From NCBI GenBank assembly GCA_035711385.1, contig DASTCG010000084.1:1-41225 (forward strand): a stretch of DNA of 41,225 nt, in the 5' to 3' direction. Numbering within the stretch: position 1 is the stretch's first letter; every line of letters begins with the position of its first letter. Source of the DNA: JACDAN01 sp035711385. Lineage in GTDB: Bacteria > Actinomycetota > Thermoleophilia > Gaiellales > Gaiellaceae. Shown here piece after piece: positions 23,638 through 31,493 of this stretch. Under the pieces are notes generated by a model. It did not search any database. It saw only the letters and a program-made list of their open reading frames with translations, and was not told the DNA's origin. Made by a program: the position numbers and the translations under genes.

Positions 23638-24458
23638 CCCACGTCGAGGAGTGGACCGACCACTGCGCGAGCGTCGCCGAGATCGAGCGCGCCCTGGTCG
23701 AGCTGCGCTACCACGACCACGGTGGTGAGCCCGACCTCCGGACGAGCGTGCTCACGCACATCGCCTGGGTGCCCCCGGTCTGGCAGGACGCGGCCAGCGA
23801 GACCCTCGCGGGCCTCGGCGAGCGGCACCCTTCCCGGACGCTGCTCCTCTTCCCTCAGCCGGACGACGGGAGCGGCCTCGCCGCCCGGGTCAGCCTCGAG
23901 TGCTACGAGCTGCCGGGCCTGGAGCGCCACCTGTGCAGCGAGGTGGTCGAGCTTCGGCTGCGGGGAGAGCGGCTCGGTGCGCCGGCGAGCATCGTCGTCC
24001 CCCTGCTCCTGCCGGACCTGCCGGTGTTCCTCCGCTGGCGCGGGCGGCCGGACTTCGACTCGGACGTGTTCAGGCAGCTGATCGAGCTCGCCGACCGCCT
24101 CGTCGTCGACTCGTCGGAGTGGTCGGACCCGGTCGCCGATTACCCGGAGCTCGCGCGCATCTTCGAGGAGGTCGCCGTCTCGGACATCGCCTGGAGGCGG
24201 ACGCTGCCCTGGCGTCGCGCGCTCGCGGCCGCGTGGCCGGAGCTCCCCGAGCGGCTTGCCGGCCCACCCGCGGAAACGGCGCTCGTCGCAGGCTGGCTCC
24301 GGTCTCGCGTGGGCGCCGAACCCGAGGCGGAGCTCACGGACGAGCTGCCGTACGCGGAGGATCGGCCCCCGAGCGACCTCCTGTCGGACGAGCTCGACAG
24401 CTTCGGCCGGGACCAGGTCTACGAGGAGGCCGTGGTCAGCTTCGTGGATCCTCCTTGA
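23625..24458 (+). CDS. opcA: OpcA-like glucose-6-phosphate dehydrogenase assembly protein
   Basis: A 277-residue protein in the OpcA family, which in cyanobacteria and actinobacteria activates or assembles Zwf and has no catalytic motif of its own. Features are an early SVLTHIAWV strand, a SRTLLLFPQPD block, an L-C-S-E-V-V-E-L-R-L core, LLLPDLPVFLRWRG and LVVDSSEW, all typical family segments. The usual family length is ~300; this one is slightly short. ATG 23625 overlaps the zwf stop by 13 bp. It is the last gene of the operon; its 3' end overlaps by 23 bp the convergent gene for a small Cys-containing protein. Confidence 0.88.
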   Translation: MAPIAHVEEWTDHCASVAEIERALVELRYHDHGGEPDLRTSVLTHIAWVPPVWQDAASETLAGLGERHPSRTLLLFPQPDDGSGLAARVSLECYELPGLERHLCSEVVELRLRGERLGAPASIVVPLLLPDLPVFLRWRGRPDFDSDVFRQLIELADRLVVDSSEWSDPVADYPELARIFEEVAVSDIAWRRTLPWRRALAAAWPELPERLAGPPAETALVAGWLRSRVGAEPEAELTDELPYAEDRPPSDLLSDELDSFGRDQVYEEAVVSFVDPP

Positions 24459-24768
24459 TCGCGATGCCCGCGGGCCCGCCGGGCAGCTTCTCCACGATCC
24501 AGTAGTCGTCGTGCTGCTCGATCACCCGCTCGACGGAGGGTTCCTCGTGACCGGGAAGGAGGAAGAACCGCTTCGGATCGGACCGGACGCGCTCGTACTC
24601 GCTCAGCGTGAGCTCGATGCGCTCGACGCAGGACGTGTCTCCGCACTCGCACACGAACTCGGCGGCCTCGCTGACGAGGCTGAAGCCTTCGCCCAGCTCG
24701 CGGAGCCTTTCGTTCACTTCCCGAAAGACGACCTCGTTCCGACCGATGCGGAGATGTCGCTCGTCCAT
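24436..24768 (-). CDS. Small protein with a CxCx4C cluster, function unknown
   Basis: A 110-residue protein. The N-terminal helix (MDERHLRIGRNEVVFREVNE) is charged. The centre has VCECGDTSC (three Cys in a C-x-C-x4-C pattern), followed by a VERIELTLSEYERVR helix and a LLPGHE turn. The C-terminal part ends with a short beta segment around YWIVEK. Similar proteins recur in actinobacteria as hypotheticals (memory, not a search). The Cys group may bind a metal or be redox-active, but a fourth ligand is not obvious. Start ATG 24768 follows TACTTT by 7 nt. The gene diverges from the histidine kinase by 70 bp and overlaps the opcA end tail to tail. Confidence 0.75.
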   Translation of the reverse strand: MDERHLRIGRNEVVFREVNERLRELGEGFSLVSEAAEFVCECGDTSCVERIELTLSEYERVRSDPKRFFLLPGHEEPSVERVIEQHDDYWIVEKLPGGPAGIAIKEDPRS

Positions 24769-24775
24769 GCGCTGC

Positions 24776-24781
24776 AAAGTA
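24776..24781 (-). promoter_or_regulatory. Predicted -10 (TACTTT) for the small Cys protein
   Basis: The minus-strand TACTTT is 7 nt upstream of the ATG at 24768 with no Shine-Dalgarno, so a leaderless start is expected. Confidence 0.5.
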
Positions 24782-24838
24782 TGGCGCGCGCGCGCCGAAG
24801 TAGTGTTGAGGCTGCCACCGGATGGGAAGAAAGGCAGG

Positions 24839-25969
24839 ATGGAATCCGAGTCGCTGCGTGTGAGCGAGCCCACCCGGGACGAGCGCTTCCTGGAGCGGAC
24901 GGCTGAGCCCGAGGACCAGGGAGCGCTCCTCGAGGCGGTGATCGAGAACATCCCCGCCGGCCTCGTCGTCGTGAGCAGCGACGGGAAGGCGGTCCTGGCC
25001 AACTCCGAGGCGATGCGCATGCTGGGACGTGAATCCTTCGATCGCGATGCGCTGGACGACTGGCCGCCCGCCGAGACCCGCCACCTCGACGGCCGGCCCG
25101 TCCAGTCACACGAGTGGCCGCTGGCGCGAACCCTCGCCTCCGGCGAGGTCGTGGCCGGCGAGAAGTACGAGCTCGTCTCCCAGGGGCAGCACGTGATCGT
25201 CGAGATCAGCGCGGCCCCCGTGGTGGCGAAGTCGGGTGGGCAGACCGGAGGGGTGGCCGTCTTTCGCGACGTCACGACGCAAGAGCGGTCCGAGCGAGCC
25301 GAGCGCGACTTCGTCACGAACGCAGCCCACGAGCTCCAGAGCCCGCTGGCCGCGATCGTCAGCGCCGTCGAGGTGCTCCAGAGCGGCGCCAAGGACGGAC
25401 CGGAGCGGGACCTCTTCCTCGGGCACATCGAGCGAGAGTCGACCCGCCTGGCGAGCCTTGTCACGGCGCTCATGGTGCTCGCACGGAGCCAGATCGGCGT
25501 GGAGGCGCCCCGGGACGAGACGGTCGGCCTCCGCGCCCTCTTCCGAGAGGTCGGCTCGACCCTTCGCCTGCGTCCCGGCGTCGAGCTGGTGATCGACTGC
25601 CCCGAGGACCTGGCGGTCCTGACCAACCGTGAGCTCGTGGAGCAGGCAGTGGTGAACCTGGCGGAGAATGCGGCCAAGCACACGACCTCCGGGAGAGTCT
25701 CCCTCGGCGGAGCGCCGCTCCCCGCCGACCGCGTCGAGATCTCGGTGGCCGACACGGGCCCGGGAATCCCTCCGGCCGAGCGGCCGCGGATCTTCGAGCG
25801 CTTCTACCGTTCCGCGGAGAGCGCAGGTCCCGGTTTCGGCCTCGGGCTCTCGATCGTCCGAGCCGTCGCCGACGCCCTCGAGGGTGAGCTCGAGCTCGAC
25901 TCCACCGTCGGCGCCGGCACGGTCGTTCGACTCCGGCTGCCGCGCGCCGCCAAGCTCGTCACGTCATGA
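24839..25969 (+). CDS. Soluble PAS-domain sensor histidine kinase
   Basis: A 376-residue kinase with no transmembrane segment, so probably cytoplasmic. A PAS domain (about 29-140; NIPAGLVVVSSDGKAVLANSEA) is followed by a HisKA domain with the phospho-acceptor His164 in AAHELQSPL, an H-box with Gln-Ser in place of the usual Arg-Thr. The HATPase domain has the N-box LAENAAKHT, G1 DTGPGIP, F-box IFERFYR and G2 FGLGLSIV. ATG 24839 is chosen: it has AGAAAGG a few bases upstream and a TAGTGT hexamer at 24811. Further-upstream frame would run over the divergent small gene. The ATGA overlap with the response regulator at 25966 makes them one two-component system. The PAS ligand is unknown. Confidence 0.9.
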   Translation: MESESLRVSEPTRDERFLERTAEPEDQGALLEAVIENIPAGLVVVSSDGKAVLANSEAMRMLGRESFDRDALDDWPPAETRHLDGRPVQSHEWPLARTLASGEVVAGEKYELVSQGQHVIVEISAAPVVAKSGGQTGGVAVFRDVTTQERSERAERDFVTNAAHELQSPLAAIVSAVEVLQSGAKDGPERDLFLGHIERESTRLASLVTALMVLARSQIGVEAPRDETVGLRALFREVGSTLRLRPGVELVIDCPEDLAVLTNRELVEQAVVNLAENAAKHTTSGRVSLGGAPLPADRVEISVADTGPGIPPAERPRIFERFYRSAESAGPGFGLGLSIVRAVADALEGELELDSTVGAGTVVRLRLPRAAKLVTS

Positions 25970-26649
25970 CCAGGGTGCTCGTCGTCGACGACGAGGCAGC
26001 GATCCGCGACGCCCTCGAGTACGCGTTGCGCAACGAGGGGTTCGAGGTGGAAGGCGTCGCCGACGGGGAGACGGGGCTCGAGGCCGCGCTCCGGCAGCCA
26101 TACGACGTCGTCGTCCTCGACGTGATGCTGCCGCGCATGTCGGGGACCGAGGTTTGTCGCCGCCTCCGCGCCGAGAGCGCGGTGCCGATCATGATGCTGA
26201 CCGCGAAGGGCGCCGAGCTCGACCGCGTGCTGGGGCTCGAGATCGGAGCGGACGACTACGTCACGAAGCCTTTCTCGATGGCGGAGCTGATCGGCCGGAT
26301 CCGCGCCATCCTCCGCCGCCGGGAGCTCGACCGCTCCGGTGCGGCGACCGTCCTGCGCGTCGGCGGCCTCGAGCTCGACCCGATCCGACACGAGGTCAAG
26401 GTCGACGGGCGGCCGACCCGCCTGACCCCCTCGGAGTTCAAGCTCCTCATGCTGCTCGCCGATCAGCCGGAGCGCGTGTTCAGCAGGCGGGAGATCATGC
26501 AGCACCTCTGGGACTCCACCTACGTCGGCGACCAGCGTGCGTGCGACATCCACATCTCCAACCTGCGGCAGAAGATCGAGCCCGATTCCTCGCATCCTGC
26601 GCGCGTGCTGACCGTACGCGGCATCGGCTACAAGCTCGCCGTCGTGTGA
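25966..26649 (+). CDS. OmpR/PhoB-family response regulator
   Basis: A 227-residue transcription regulator. The receiver domain (1-118) has the acidic pocket D8-D9, phospho-acceptor Asp52 in VLDVMLPRMSG, the T/S switch in MLTAKG and Lys101 in TKPF. The C-terminal winged helix (about 130-225) has RLTPSEFKLL, VFSRREIMQHLW and VRGIGYKL, typical of OmpR/PhoB DNA-binding domains. It starts 4 bp inside the histidine kinase gene (ATGA), so it is its cognate partner. Targets are not shown; the nearby STAS gene has its own promoter. Confidence 0.95.
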   Translation: MTRVLVVDDEAAIRDALEYALRNEGFEVEGVADGETGLEAALRQPYDVVVLDVMLPRMSGTEVCRRLRAESAVPIMMLTAKGAELDRVLGLEIGADDYVTKPFSMAELIGRIRAILRRRELDRSGAATVLRVGGLELDPIRHEVKVDGRPTRLTPSEFKLLMLLADQPERVFSRREIMQHLWDSTYVGDQRACDIHISNLRQKIEPDSSHPARVLTVRGIGYKLAVV

Positions 26650-26668
26650 GCGAACCTAGACCCATGAC

Positions 26669-26686
26669 GGGCTGAACGCTCAGCCC
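26669..26686 (+). terminator. Hairpin terminator after the two-component operon
   Basis: GGGCTGA (26669-26675) and TCAGCCC (26680-26686) pair perfectly around a 4-nt loop, 20 bp after the regulator stop and before the STAS promoter. There is no T-tract, as is common in high-GC genomes. Confidence 0.55.
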
Positions 26687-26694
26687 CGCCCAAC

Positions 26695-26700
26695 TACGGT
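26695..26700 (+). promoter_or_regulatory. Predicted -10 (TACGGT) for the STAS gene
   Basis: TACGGT ends 6 nt before the ATG at 26707; a leaderless transcript is predicted. Confidence 0.5.
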
Positions 26701-26706
26701 GAAGCC

Positions 26707-27102
26707 ATGGGGCTCGAGTTCGAGATCAGCACGGCCCAGCTCGGGAACGACGCCTACGTCGTCTCCGTCAGGGGCGAAGCCGACCTCCACACGGCGCCGG
26801 AGCTGGAGCGCGCGCTCGAGGACGTCCTCGGGCGGGGAGGCCGCGCGGTCGCGCTCGACCTCGCCGAGGTCGGGTTCATCGATTCCACGGCGCTCGAAGC
26901 GCTCTTGACGTACCAGCCGCGCTTCAAGAAGCGCGGCGGCGATCTCGTGCTCGTGTCGGACGACCGGCGGGTCCTGCGAACCTTCGAGATCATCGGGCTC
27001 GACCGGGTCTTCTCCATCCACTCCCGGCTTTCCACGGCCGTCGAGAGCCTCTACGGCGAGCTGCTCGGCCCCGCAGCGGCCCCGGCCGCCGAGTCCACCT
27101 GA
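26707..27102 (+). CDS. STAS-domain anti-sigma factor antagonist
   Basis: A 131-residue single STAS domain (SpoIIAA/RsbV type). It has the strand VSVRGEADLHTAPEL, the LDLAEVGFIDSTALEALL core with candidate phospho-acceptor Ser60, and the DLVLVSDDRRVLRTFEIIGLDRVFSI ending. Proteins of this type bind anti-sigma kinases when unphosphorylated and so release a sigma factor. No anti-sigma kinase or sigma gene is in the window, so its partner is elsewhere. It is separated from the two-component genes by a hairpin and a promoter, so it is a separate unit. The tail after residue 115 is Ala/Pro-rich. Confidence 0.88.
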   Translation: MGLEFEISTAQLGNDAYVVSVRGEADLHTAPELERALEDVLGRGGRAVALDLAEVGFIDSTALEALLTYQPRFKKRGGDLVLVSDDRRVLRTFEIIGLDRVFSIHSRLSTAVESLYGELLGPAAAPAAEST

Positions 27103-27161
27103 ACGACGGGCCCAGCGGAGGTGCGGAGAGGAGGACTATCTGCAGGCGTTTGCTTACAGGG

Positions 27162-28802
27162 CTATCGCCGGACGACCCGGAAGCGCGGGCCGGCGATGCG
27201 AAGCCGAACCGGCTTCGACCAGGTCATCTCGGGCCGCTTCGGAAGCGTGGGGTTCAGCCCGCGAACGCGGTAGTACCAGACGCCTCGAGTGACCTGAAGA
27301 ACGGTCGCCGTGGCCGGCGTCGTCAGCGACCCGGCGGCCTGCCACGGATTCGCCCGCCTGCTCCACTGGATCTGGTACTCGTGCGCGTTCCAGACCGGCT
27401 CCCAGGCGACGATCGGCGTGCCGGCGAACGACTGACCTGTCGAGGACGCGGACAGCAGACGACCGGTGGGCGTGAGGCCCGAGATGTACGGCGAGCGGTC
27501 GCCGAGCTTCGGTGCCCTCGACTGCTTGCCGAACCGGACGGCGCCCGCCGATCGGCACGCGTCCTCGGCGATCTCGACCTCGCGGTACTCGAGCTTCGCC
27601 GGATCGTCGCGGCCGGGGACGGCGGCGACCGGGATCACCTGCCAGTAGTAGCCGCCCTTGGGCCACGCGGTGTCCCAGAGGTCGATCTTCGGGACCGTCT
27701 GCTCCGGCGAGGCGGAGCTGCCCGCGTCGTCTGCTGACGCGAACTTCTGACCGTTGGGCGTCAGCACCTCGGCGCCGGCGCCGTACTTCGGCCACTCGTT
27801 CGCCGCCGCCGCCAGCTCGGTTGTGCTGCCCGGGAGCTTGATCGCCGAGCCGACGCGCGGTGCCCACGCGGGACTCCCCACGACGCTGCTCGAGTACACG
27901 CGGTTGACGCAGTCGACGTCGGTGAAGACGGCGACGCGGAAGAGATCGTACGCCTGGCCGTAGCGCGTATCGCCGTCCCAGAGGAAGGCCGGCGTCAGCT
28001 CGTGTGCGGCCGCGCTGGGCGATGCGGCGGGGCTGACGACCGTGCCCGAGACGGTTCCGAGGGTCGACAGCAGGCCGGGCAGCGTCGGAGGGTTGAAATT
28101 GACGAACACGTCGCTCCACGGGCCGTAACTGACGGCCGGAAGGCCGTTCGGGATGTCGCCGTAGACGCGCCGGACCGCCCGCACGCGCCAGTCGACGGAG
28201 CCCACCCACGGCATCGTTCGGTGGAAGGTGTAGAAGTCGCGCTCGTCGGCGACGTTCGTCGTCGTGAAGAAGGTGTAGCGGGCGCCGCGGAGCCAGACCT
28301 CGTACATCGTCGCCCCCTCGACAGGGGTCCACCGGAGCAGGCCGGGATACTGGACGCCCGTGGGCAGCGGTTTCGCGGGCCACCGCATGTTGAACCCGTA
28401 GGGGCTGCTCCATCTGCCCGCTCGACCACGGGCGTCGACGCCGCGAACGCGCGCGTAGAGGGAGTACGGGTTGCCGGTGATCCAGGGAAGGGCAACCGGG
28501 ACGGACGTCGCGGGCGTCTTGATCGGGACGCCTGCGCTCGAGCTCGACCAGACGATTGCGCCGTCGTTGCCGGCGTCGCTCGTCGAGAGGTCGAACTCGT
28601 ACCGTTTCGCACCGGCGACCGGGCGCCATGCGAACGCCGGCGTGCGCGGGAAGGTGCGGTTGTGGAGCGTCGGACGCTCGTCCGCGCGGAGCAGGAAGCC
28701 GCGAAGCTGCTTCGGCGCCGGCAGGAGCCTGCTCGCTGCCTGCGCTGGCGCGGCGAATGCGAGCATCGCAAGGCAGACGACAGCAAGGCGAACCGCAGGC
28801 AT
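27162..28802 (-). CDS. Secreted protein with fibronectin type III-like repeats
   Basis: A 546-residue protein with a Sec signal peptide (MPAVRLAVVCLAMLAFAAPAQA, cleavage expected after the AQA). The rest is beta-rich with repeating W-x-P-V-x-G-A-x-x-Y-E-[FVI]-x-[LI] strands (around residues 56, 150 and 470) typical of FN3-like modules in which a W-x-P turn begins the second strand. Three or four modules seem present. There is no catalytic motif, no TM and no LPxTG. It may bind polysaccharide or be a surface or extracellular matrix protein. The start is fixed by the signal peptide. It converges on the STAS gene with a 59-bp gap showing no strong hairpin. The amidase gene ends 31 bp upstream on the same strand. 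Confidence 0.7.
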   Translation of the reverse strand: MPAVRLAVVCLAMLAFAAPAQAASRLLPAPKQLRGFLLRADERPTLHNRTFPRTPAFAWRPVAGAKRYEFDLSTSDAGNDGAIVWSSSSAGVPIKTPATSVPVALPWITGNPYSLYARVRGVDARGRAGRWSSPYGFNMRWPAKPLPTGVQYPGLLRWTPVEGATMYEVWLRGARYTFFTTTNVADERDFYTFHRTMPWVGSVDWRVRAVRRVYGDIPNGLPAVSYGPWSDVFVNFNPPTLPGLLSTLGTVSGTVVSPAASPSAAAHELTPAFLWDGDTRYGQAYDLFRVAVFTDVDCVNRVYSSSVVGSPAWAPRVGSAIKLPGSTTELAAAANEWPKYGAGAEVLTPNGQKFASADDAGSSASPEQTVPKIDLWDTAWPKGGYYWQVIPVAAVPGRDDPAKLEYREVEIAEDACRSAGAVRFGKQSRAPKLGDRSPYISGLTPTGRLLSASSTGQSFAGTPIVAWEPVWNAHEYQIQWSRRANPWQAAGSLTTPATATVLQVTRGVWYYRVRGLNPTLPKRPEMTWSKPVRLRIAGPRFRVVRR

Positions 28803-28833
28803 GGCCGAGAGATGTTTTCGGCAGGGTCTGCGG

Positions 28834-29985
28834 CTAGGCCGTCCCTCGTTCGAGGGAGGCCTCGAGCGCCTCCCCCGCGGCGAGGACGAACGGGTCGGCG
28901 CCCGGGCGGCCGACGAGCTGCAGCGAGGCGGGCAGTCCGTCCTCCGCCGGACCCGCCGGGAGGGCGAGCGCCGGCCAGCCGAGGAGGTTGAAGGGGTAGG
29001 TGAACTGGATGACCCCCTCGCGCACCAGCAGCTCGTCCTGCGGCAGCGGCGGGGCGACGAACGCGAGCGTGGGGACGAGCAGAAGGTCGAGATCGGCCAT
29101 GGCAAGCTCGGCGGCCTCGCGGTAGTCCTCCCGGCGGCGCGTGGCCTCGGCGGCCTCGGCGTCCGTGATCTCGAGGCAGAGCTCGATCTTCGCGCGGACG
29201 TTGGCGCCGTAGCTCTCGGGGCTCTCCGCGAAGAGGTCGCGGTGGACATCGGCCACCTCCCGCCTGAAGAGCGGGCTCGTGCCCTGGTCGGTCGGGAAGT
29301 CCACCGGCCGCGCGCCGGGGAAGAGCCCGGCGGCCCGTTCGAGCCGCTCGCGGACGAGCGGGTCGCAACGCTCGAGCCAGGCGACGCCGACGCGGAGCTC
29401 GTCGAGCCGTGCCTCCGCCGGTTCGAAGCCGTCGGCGAGCGCCGCCATCATCGTCGTGCAGGCGGCGGCGGACCGGGCCATCGGCCCGGCATGGTCGAAG
29501 GTCGGGGCGAGCGGGAAGCAGCCGTCGAGCGGGACGAGCCCGTACGTCGGCTTGAAGCCGACGACGCCGCAGCAGGCCGCCGGGATGCGGATCGAGCCGC
29601 CCGAGTCGCTGCCGAGCCCGGCCTCCGCGAGACCGGCCGCGAGCGCCGCGGCCGTGCCGCCGCTCGAGCCTCCCGCCATCCGGTCGGGCGCGAGCGGGTT
29701 CGGCACCGTGCCGAAGTGCGGGTTCTGGGACGTGATGCCGTAGGCGAACTCGTGCAGGTTCGTCTTCCCGACGTCTGCGTAGCCCCCGCGCTCGAGCTTC
29801 TCGACGGCGGCGGCGCTCCGGTCGGGGACGTGGTCGGCGAACAGGATCGACCCGTAGGTGGTCGTGAGCCCCGCCGTGTCGAAGAGATCCTTCACCGCGA
29901 GCGGGACGCCGCCGGTCGGGATCGGGTCGGGCCGGGCGAGCCAGATCCCGGCCGGTGCGTCATTCGGCACGCTCTTGGCACGCAT
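28834..29985 (-). CDS. Amidase-signature-family enzyme
   Basis: A 383-residue Ser-cisSer-Lys amidase. The triad is visible: Lys32 in PLAVKD, Ser107 in the GGSSGG block and nucleophile Ser131 in DSGGSIR, with GFKPTYG after it. It is shorter than GatA (~480). It lies alone rather than with gatB/gatC, so a general amidase (small amide, nitrile-pathway or aryl-acyl substrate) is more likely than the tRNA amidotransferase subunit. Start ATG 29985 has GACAAT 7 nt upstream (a weaker version of the leaderless pattern). It is separated from the cytochrome oxidase genes by a GC hairpin. Confidence 0.88.
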   Translation of the reverse strand: MRAKSVPNDAPAGIWLARPDPIPTGGVPLAVKDLFDTAGLTTTYGSILFADHVPDRSAAAVEKLERGGYADVGKTNLHEFAYGITSQNPHFGTVPNPLAPDRMAGGSSGGTAAALAAGLAEAGLGSDSGGSIRIPAACCGVVGFKPTYGLVPLDGCFPLAPTFDHAGPMARSAAACTTMMAALADGFEPAEARLDELRVGVAWLERCDPLVRERLERAAGLFPGARPVDFPTDQGTSPLFRREVADVHRDLFAESPESYGANVRAKIELCLEITDAEAAEATRRREDYREAAELAMADLDLLLVPTLAFVAPPLPQDELLVREGVIQFTYPFNLLGWPALALPAGPAEDGLPASLQLVGRPGADPFVLAAGEALEASLERGTA

Positions 29986-29992
29986 CCGCGCG

Positions 29993-29998
29993 ATTGTC
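29993..29998 (-). promoter_or_regulatory. Weak predicted -10 (GACAAT) for the amidase
   Basis: The minus-strand GACAAT sits 7 nt before the ATG at 29985. It has the key A2 and T6 of the hexamer but G instead of T1. Confidence 0.35.
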
Positions 29999-30029
29999 GC
30001 CGCTAGCGTTTTCGCTGGGTCGAGCGGGT

Positions 30030-30049
30030 CCCCCCACCCGGGCGGGGGG
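30030..30049 (-). terminator. GC hairpin terminator of the cytochrome oxidase operon
   Basis: CCCCCC-A-CCC/GGG-C-GGGGGG is a near-perfect palindrome (one A/C mismatch) just after the last cta gene on the minus strand and before the amidase promoter. There is no T-run. Confidence 0.55.
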
Positions 30050-30056
30050 GAACGGC

Positions 30057-30257
30057 TCAGGCGAGCGCCAGGTAGATGAACCCGACGACCCAGACGCCCG
30101 CGAAGAGGAGCAGCGAGAGGCCGAAGAGGGCGAACCCCATCGTCACGTTCCTTCGCGCGATCTCCGCATGGGGCTCGTCCGGCTCCACCGGAGGCGAGGC
30201 CTCGGGCACCTCCTCGGGGGGCGGCGGCTCCTCGTCGCGCTCCGTCAGCTCCGTCAC
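30057..30257 (-). CDS. Small single-helix subunit of the cytochrome oxidase operon
   Basis: A 66-residue protein: an acidic, proline-rich first half (many E and P) and one hydrophobic helix (about residues 40-64) ending at the C-terminus. Small one-helix proteins in this operon position are usually subunit IV-like accessory subunits of caa3/aa3 oxidases. That assignment rests on position and topology only. The GTG start (30257) overlaps the ctaB stop by 4 bp (GTGA), so it is translationally coupled. Because it is short and of low complexity, it is easily missed by gene callers. Confidence 0.65.
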   Translation of the reverse strand: MTELTERDEEPPPPEEVPEASPPVEPDEPHAEIARRNVTMGFALFGLSLLLFAGVWVVGFIYLALA

Positions 30258-31489
30258 AGCGCGACCAGCGGATCGATCGCCATGGCCACGAACAGCAGGG
30301 CCAGATAGGCGAGCGAGTAGTGGAAGAGGCCCGCGGCCTGCGGACGCGCAGGCGACCGTCGGAGCCGGAGCGCGAGTCGCAGGAACTGGGCGCCGAGCGC
30401 CACCGCCGCAGCGAGGTAGAACGCGCCGAACGTCCCGGTCGCGAAGGGGACGAGCGTGACGCCGACGAGCAGGAGCGTGTACAGGAGCACCTGCCGCGCC
30501 GTCTCGCTGTCGCCCCGGACGACCGGCAGCATCGGGATCCTCGCAGCCTCGTAGTCGCGCTTGAGCAGGAGCGCGAGCGCCCAGAAGTGCGGCGGCGTCC
30601 AGACGAAGACGATCAGGAACAGGAAGAGCGCGGGCAGCGCGAGATTCCCCGTCGCGGCCGCGTACCCCACCACGGGCGGGACGGCGCCGGCGGCGCCGCC
30701 GATGACGATGTTCTGCGGCGTCGAGCGCTTCAGCCAGCGGGTGTAGACGAGGACGTAGAACAGGTTGCCGACGAGCGCGAGCGTCGCCGTGAGGATGTTC
30801 ACCGCCGAGCCGAGGAGCACGAACGACAGCGCCGAGAGGGCCAGTCCGAACTCGAGCGCGAGGGCGGGGCTCACTCGCCCGTCGGCGACCGGCCGGGAGC
30901 TCGTTCGCTTCATCGTCCGGTCGAGGTCGGCGTCGAGAAGGTGGTTCAGTGCGCTGGCGCCGCCACAGGCCAGCGCCAGCCCGACCATCGTCGCGGCGAA
31001 GGTCTGCCCGTCCGGAACCCCCCTTGCCCCGACGAACATGCCCGCCGCTCCCGTCAGGAGCAGCAGCGACATGATCCGAGGCTTCGTGAGCGCCACGTAG
31101 TCGCGCCAGGCGACGGGCGCCTGCCGCGTGCCCCGGTAGAGCCGGGCCGTGGTCACGGCCGTCGCGGCGGCCGCGAGGGCCGCAAGCGTGATGTGCACGG
31201 GTGGCAGCCACCACGTCGCCATCGCCGCGAGGAAGAGGACGAGGGATGCCGCGGCAGCGACGAAGGCGCCACGGTGCGCCCACCAGGCTCCGAGAGCCAC
31301 CGCGAGCAGCAGCGGCAGGGCGACGACGGCGAGCGCACGGTGTGCGATGCCGAGCTCGCCGCTCGCGACGACGAGCATCACCGCGGCGGTTGCGCCCAGC
31401 GCGCACAGCCGGAGCCAGGGTCCGGCCGCGAAGCGGCCTGTCCGCGAAGCGGACCTGGGGAGGGCGTCTGGGGGAACCGGGAGGTTCAC
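30254..31489 (-). CDS. ctaB: Heme o synthase (protoheme IX farnesyltransferase) with CtaA-like N-terminal half-domain
   Basis: A 411-residue membrane protein. Residues about 128-411 are CtaB, a UbiA-type prenyltransferase that adds farnesyl to heme b. Its motifs are YVALTKPRIMSLLL, the Mg-diphosphate site NHLLDADLDRTMKRTSSRP, YTRWLKRSTPQNIVIGG and WTPPHFWALALLLKRDY. Residues about 24-120 add four TM helices with H50-R51 at the start of the second helix and H99 at the start of the fourth, the pattern of one half of heme A synthase (CtaA). CtaA-CtaB fusions are known in some bacteria, but this N-domain has only one heme-site half. It is in the cta operon: 4-nt gap after ctaD, and a 4-bp overlap with the small subunit gene. 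Confidence 0.9.
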   Translation of the reverse strand: MNLPVPPDALPRSASRTGRFAAGPWLRLCALGATAAVMLVVASGELGIAHRALAVVALPLLLAVALGAWWAHRGAFVAAAASLVLFLAAMATWWLPPVHITLAALAAAATAVTTARLYRGTRQAPVAWRDYVALTKPRIMSLLLLTGAAGMFVGARGVPDGQTFAATMVGLALACGGASALNHLLDADLDRTMKRTSSRPVADGRVSPALALEFGLALSALSFVLLGSAVNILTATLALVGNLFYVLVYTRWLKRSTPQNIVIGGAAGAVPPVVGYAAATGNLALPALFLFLIVFVWTPPHFWALALLLKRDYEAARIPMLPVVRGDSETARQVLLYTLLLVGVTLVPFATGTFGAFYLAAAVALGAQFLRLALRLRRSPARPQAAGLFHYSLAYLALLFVAMAIDPLVAL

Positions 31490-31493
31490 CCAG

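Noticed and set aside
27103..27161. Terminator between the convergent STAS and FN3-like genes
   Set aside because: No stem longer than about 4 bp was found in the 59-bp gap. I see nothing specific in it.
29699..29715. TTCGGCACCGTGCCGAA, a perfect 17-bp palindrome, as another GGCACC-type repeat copy
   Set aside because: It lacks the CCAGG centre and the GGAC tail of the repeat family and codes for conserved FGTVPN in the amidase, so it is explained by coding constraint.
30030..30050. G-run as a G-quadruplex
   Set aside because: The run of G pairs with an equal run of C next to it, so a hairpin terminator is simpler. Only two G-tracts, not four, are available.
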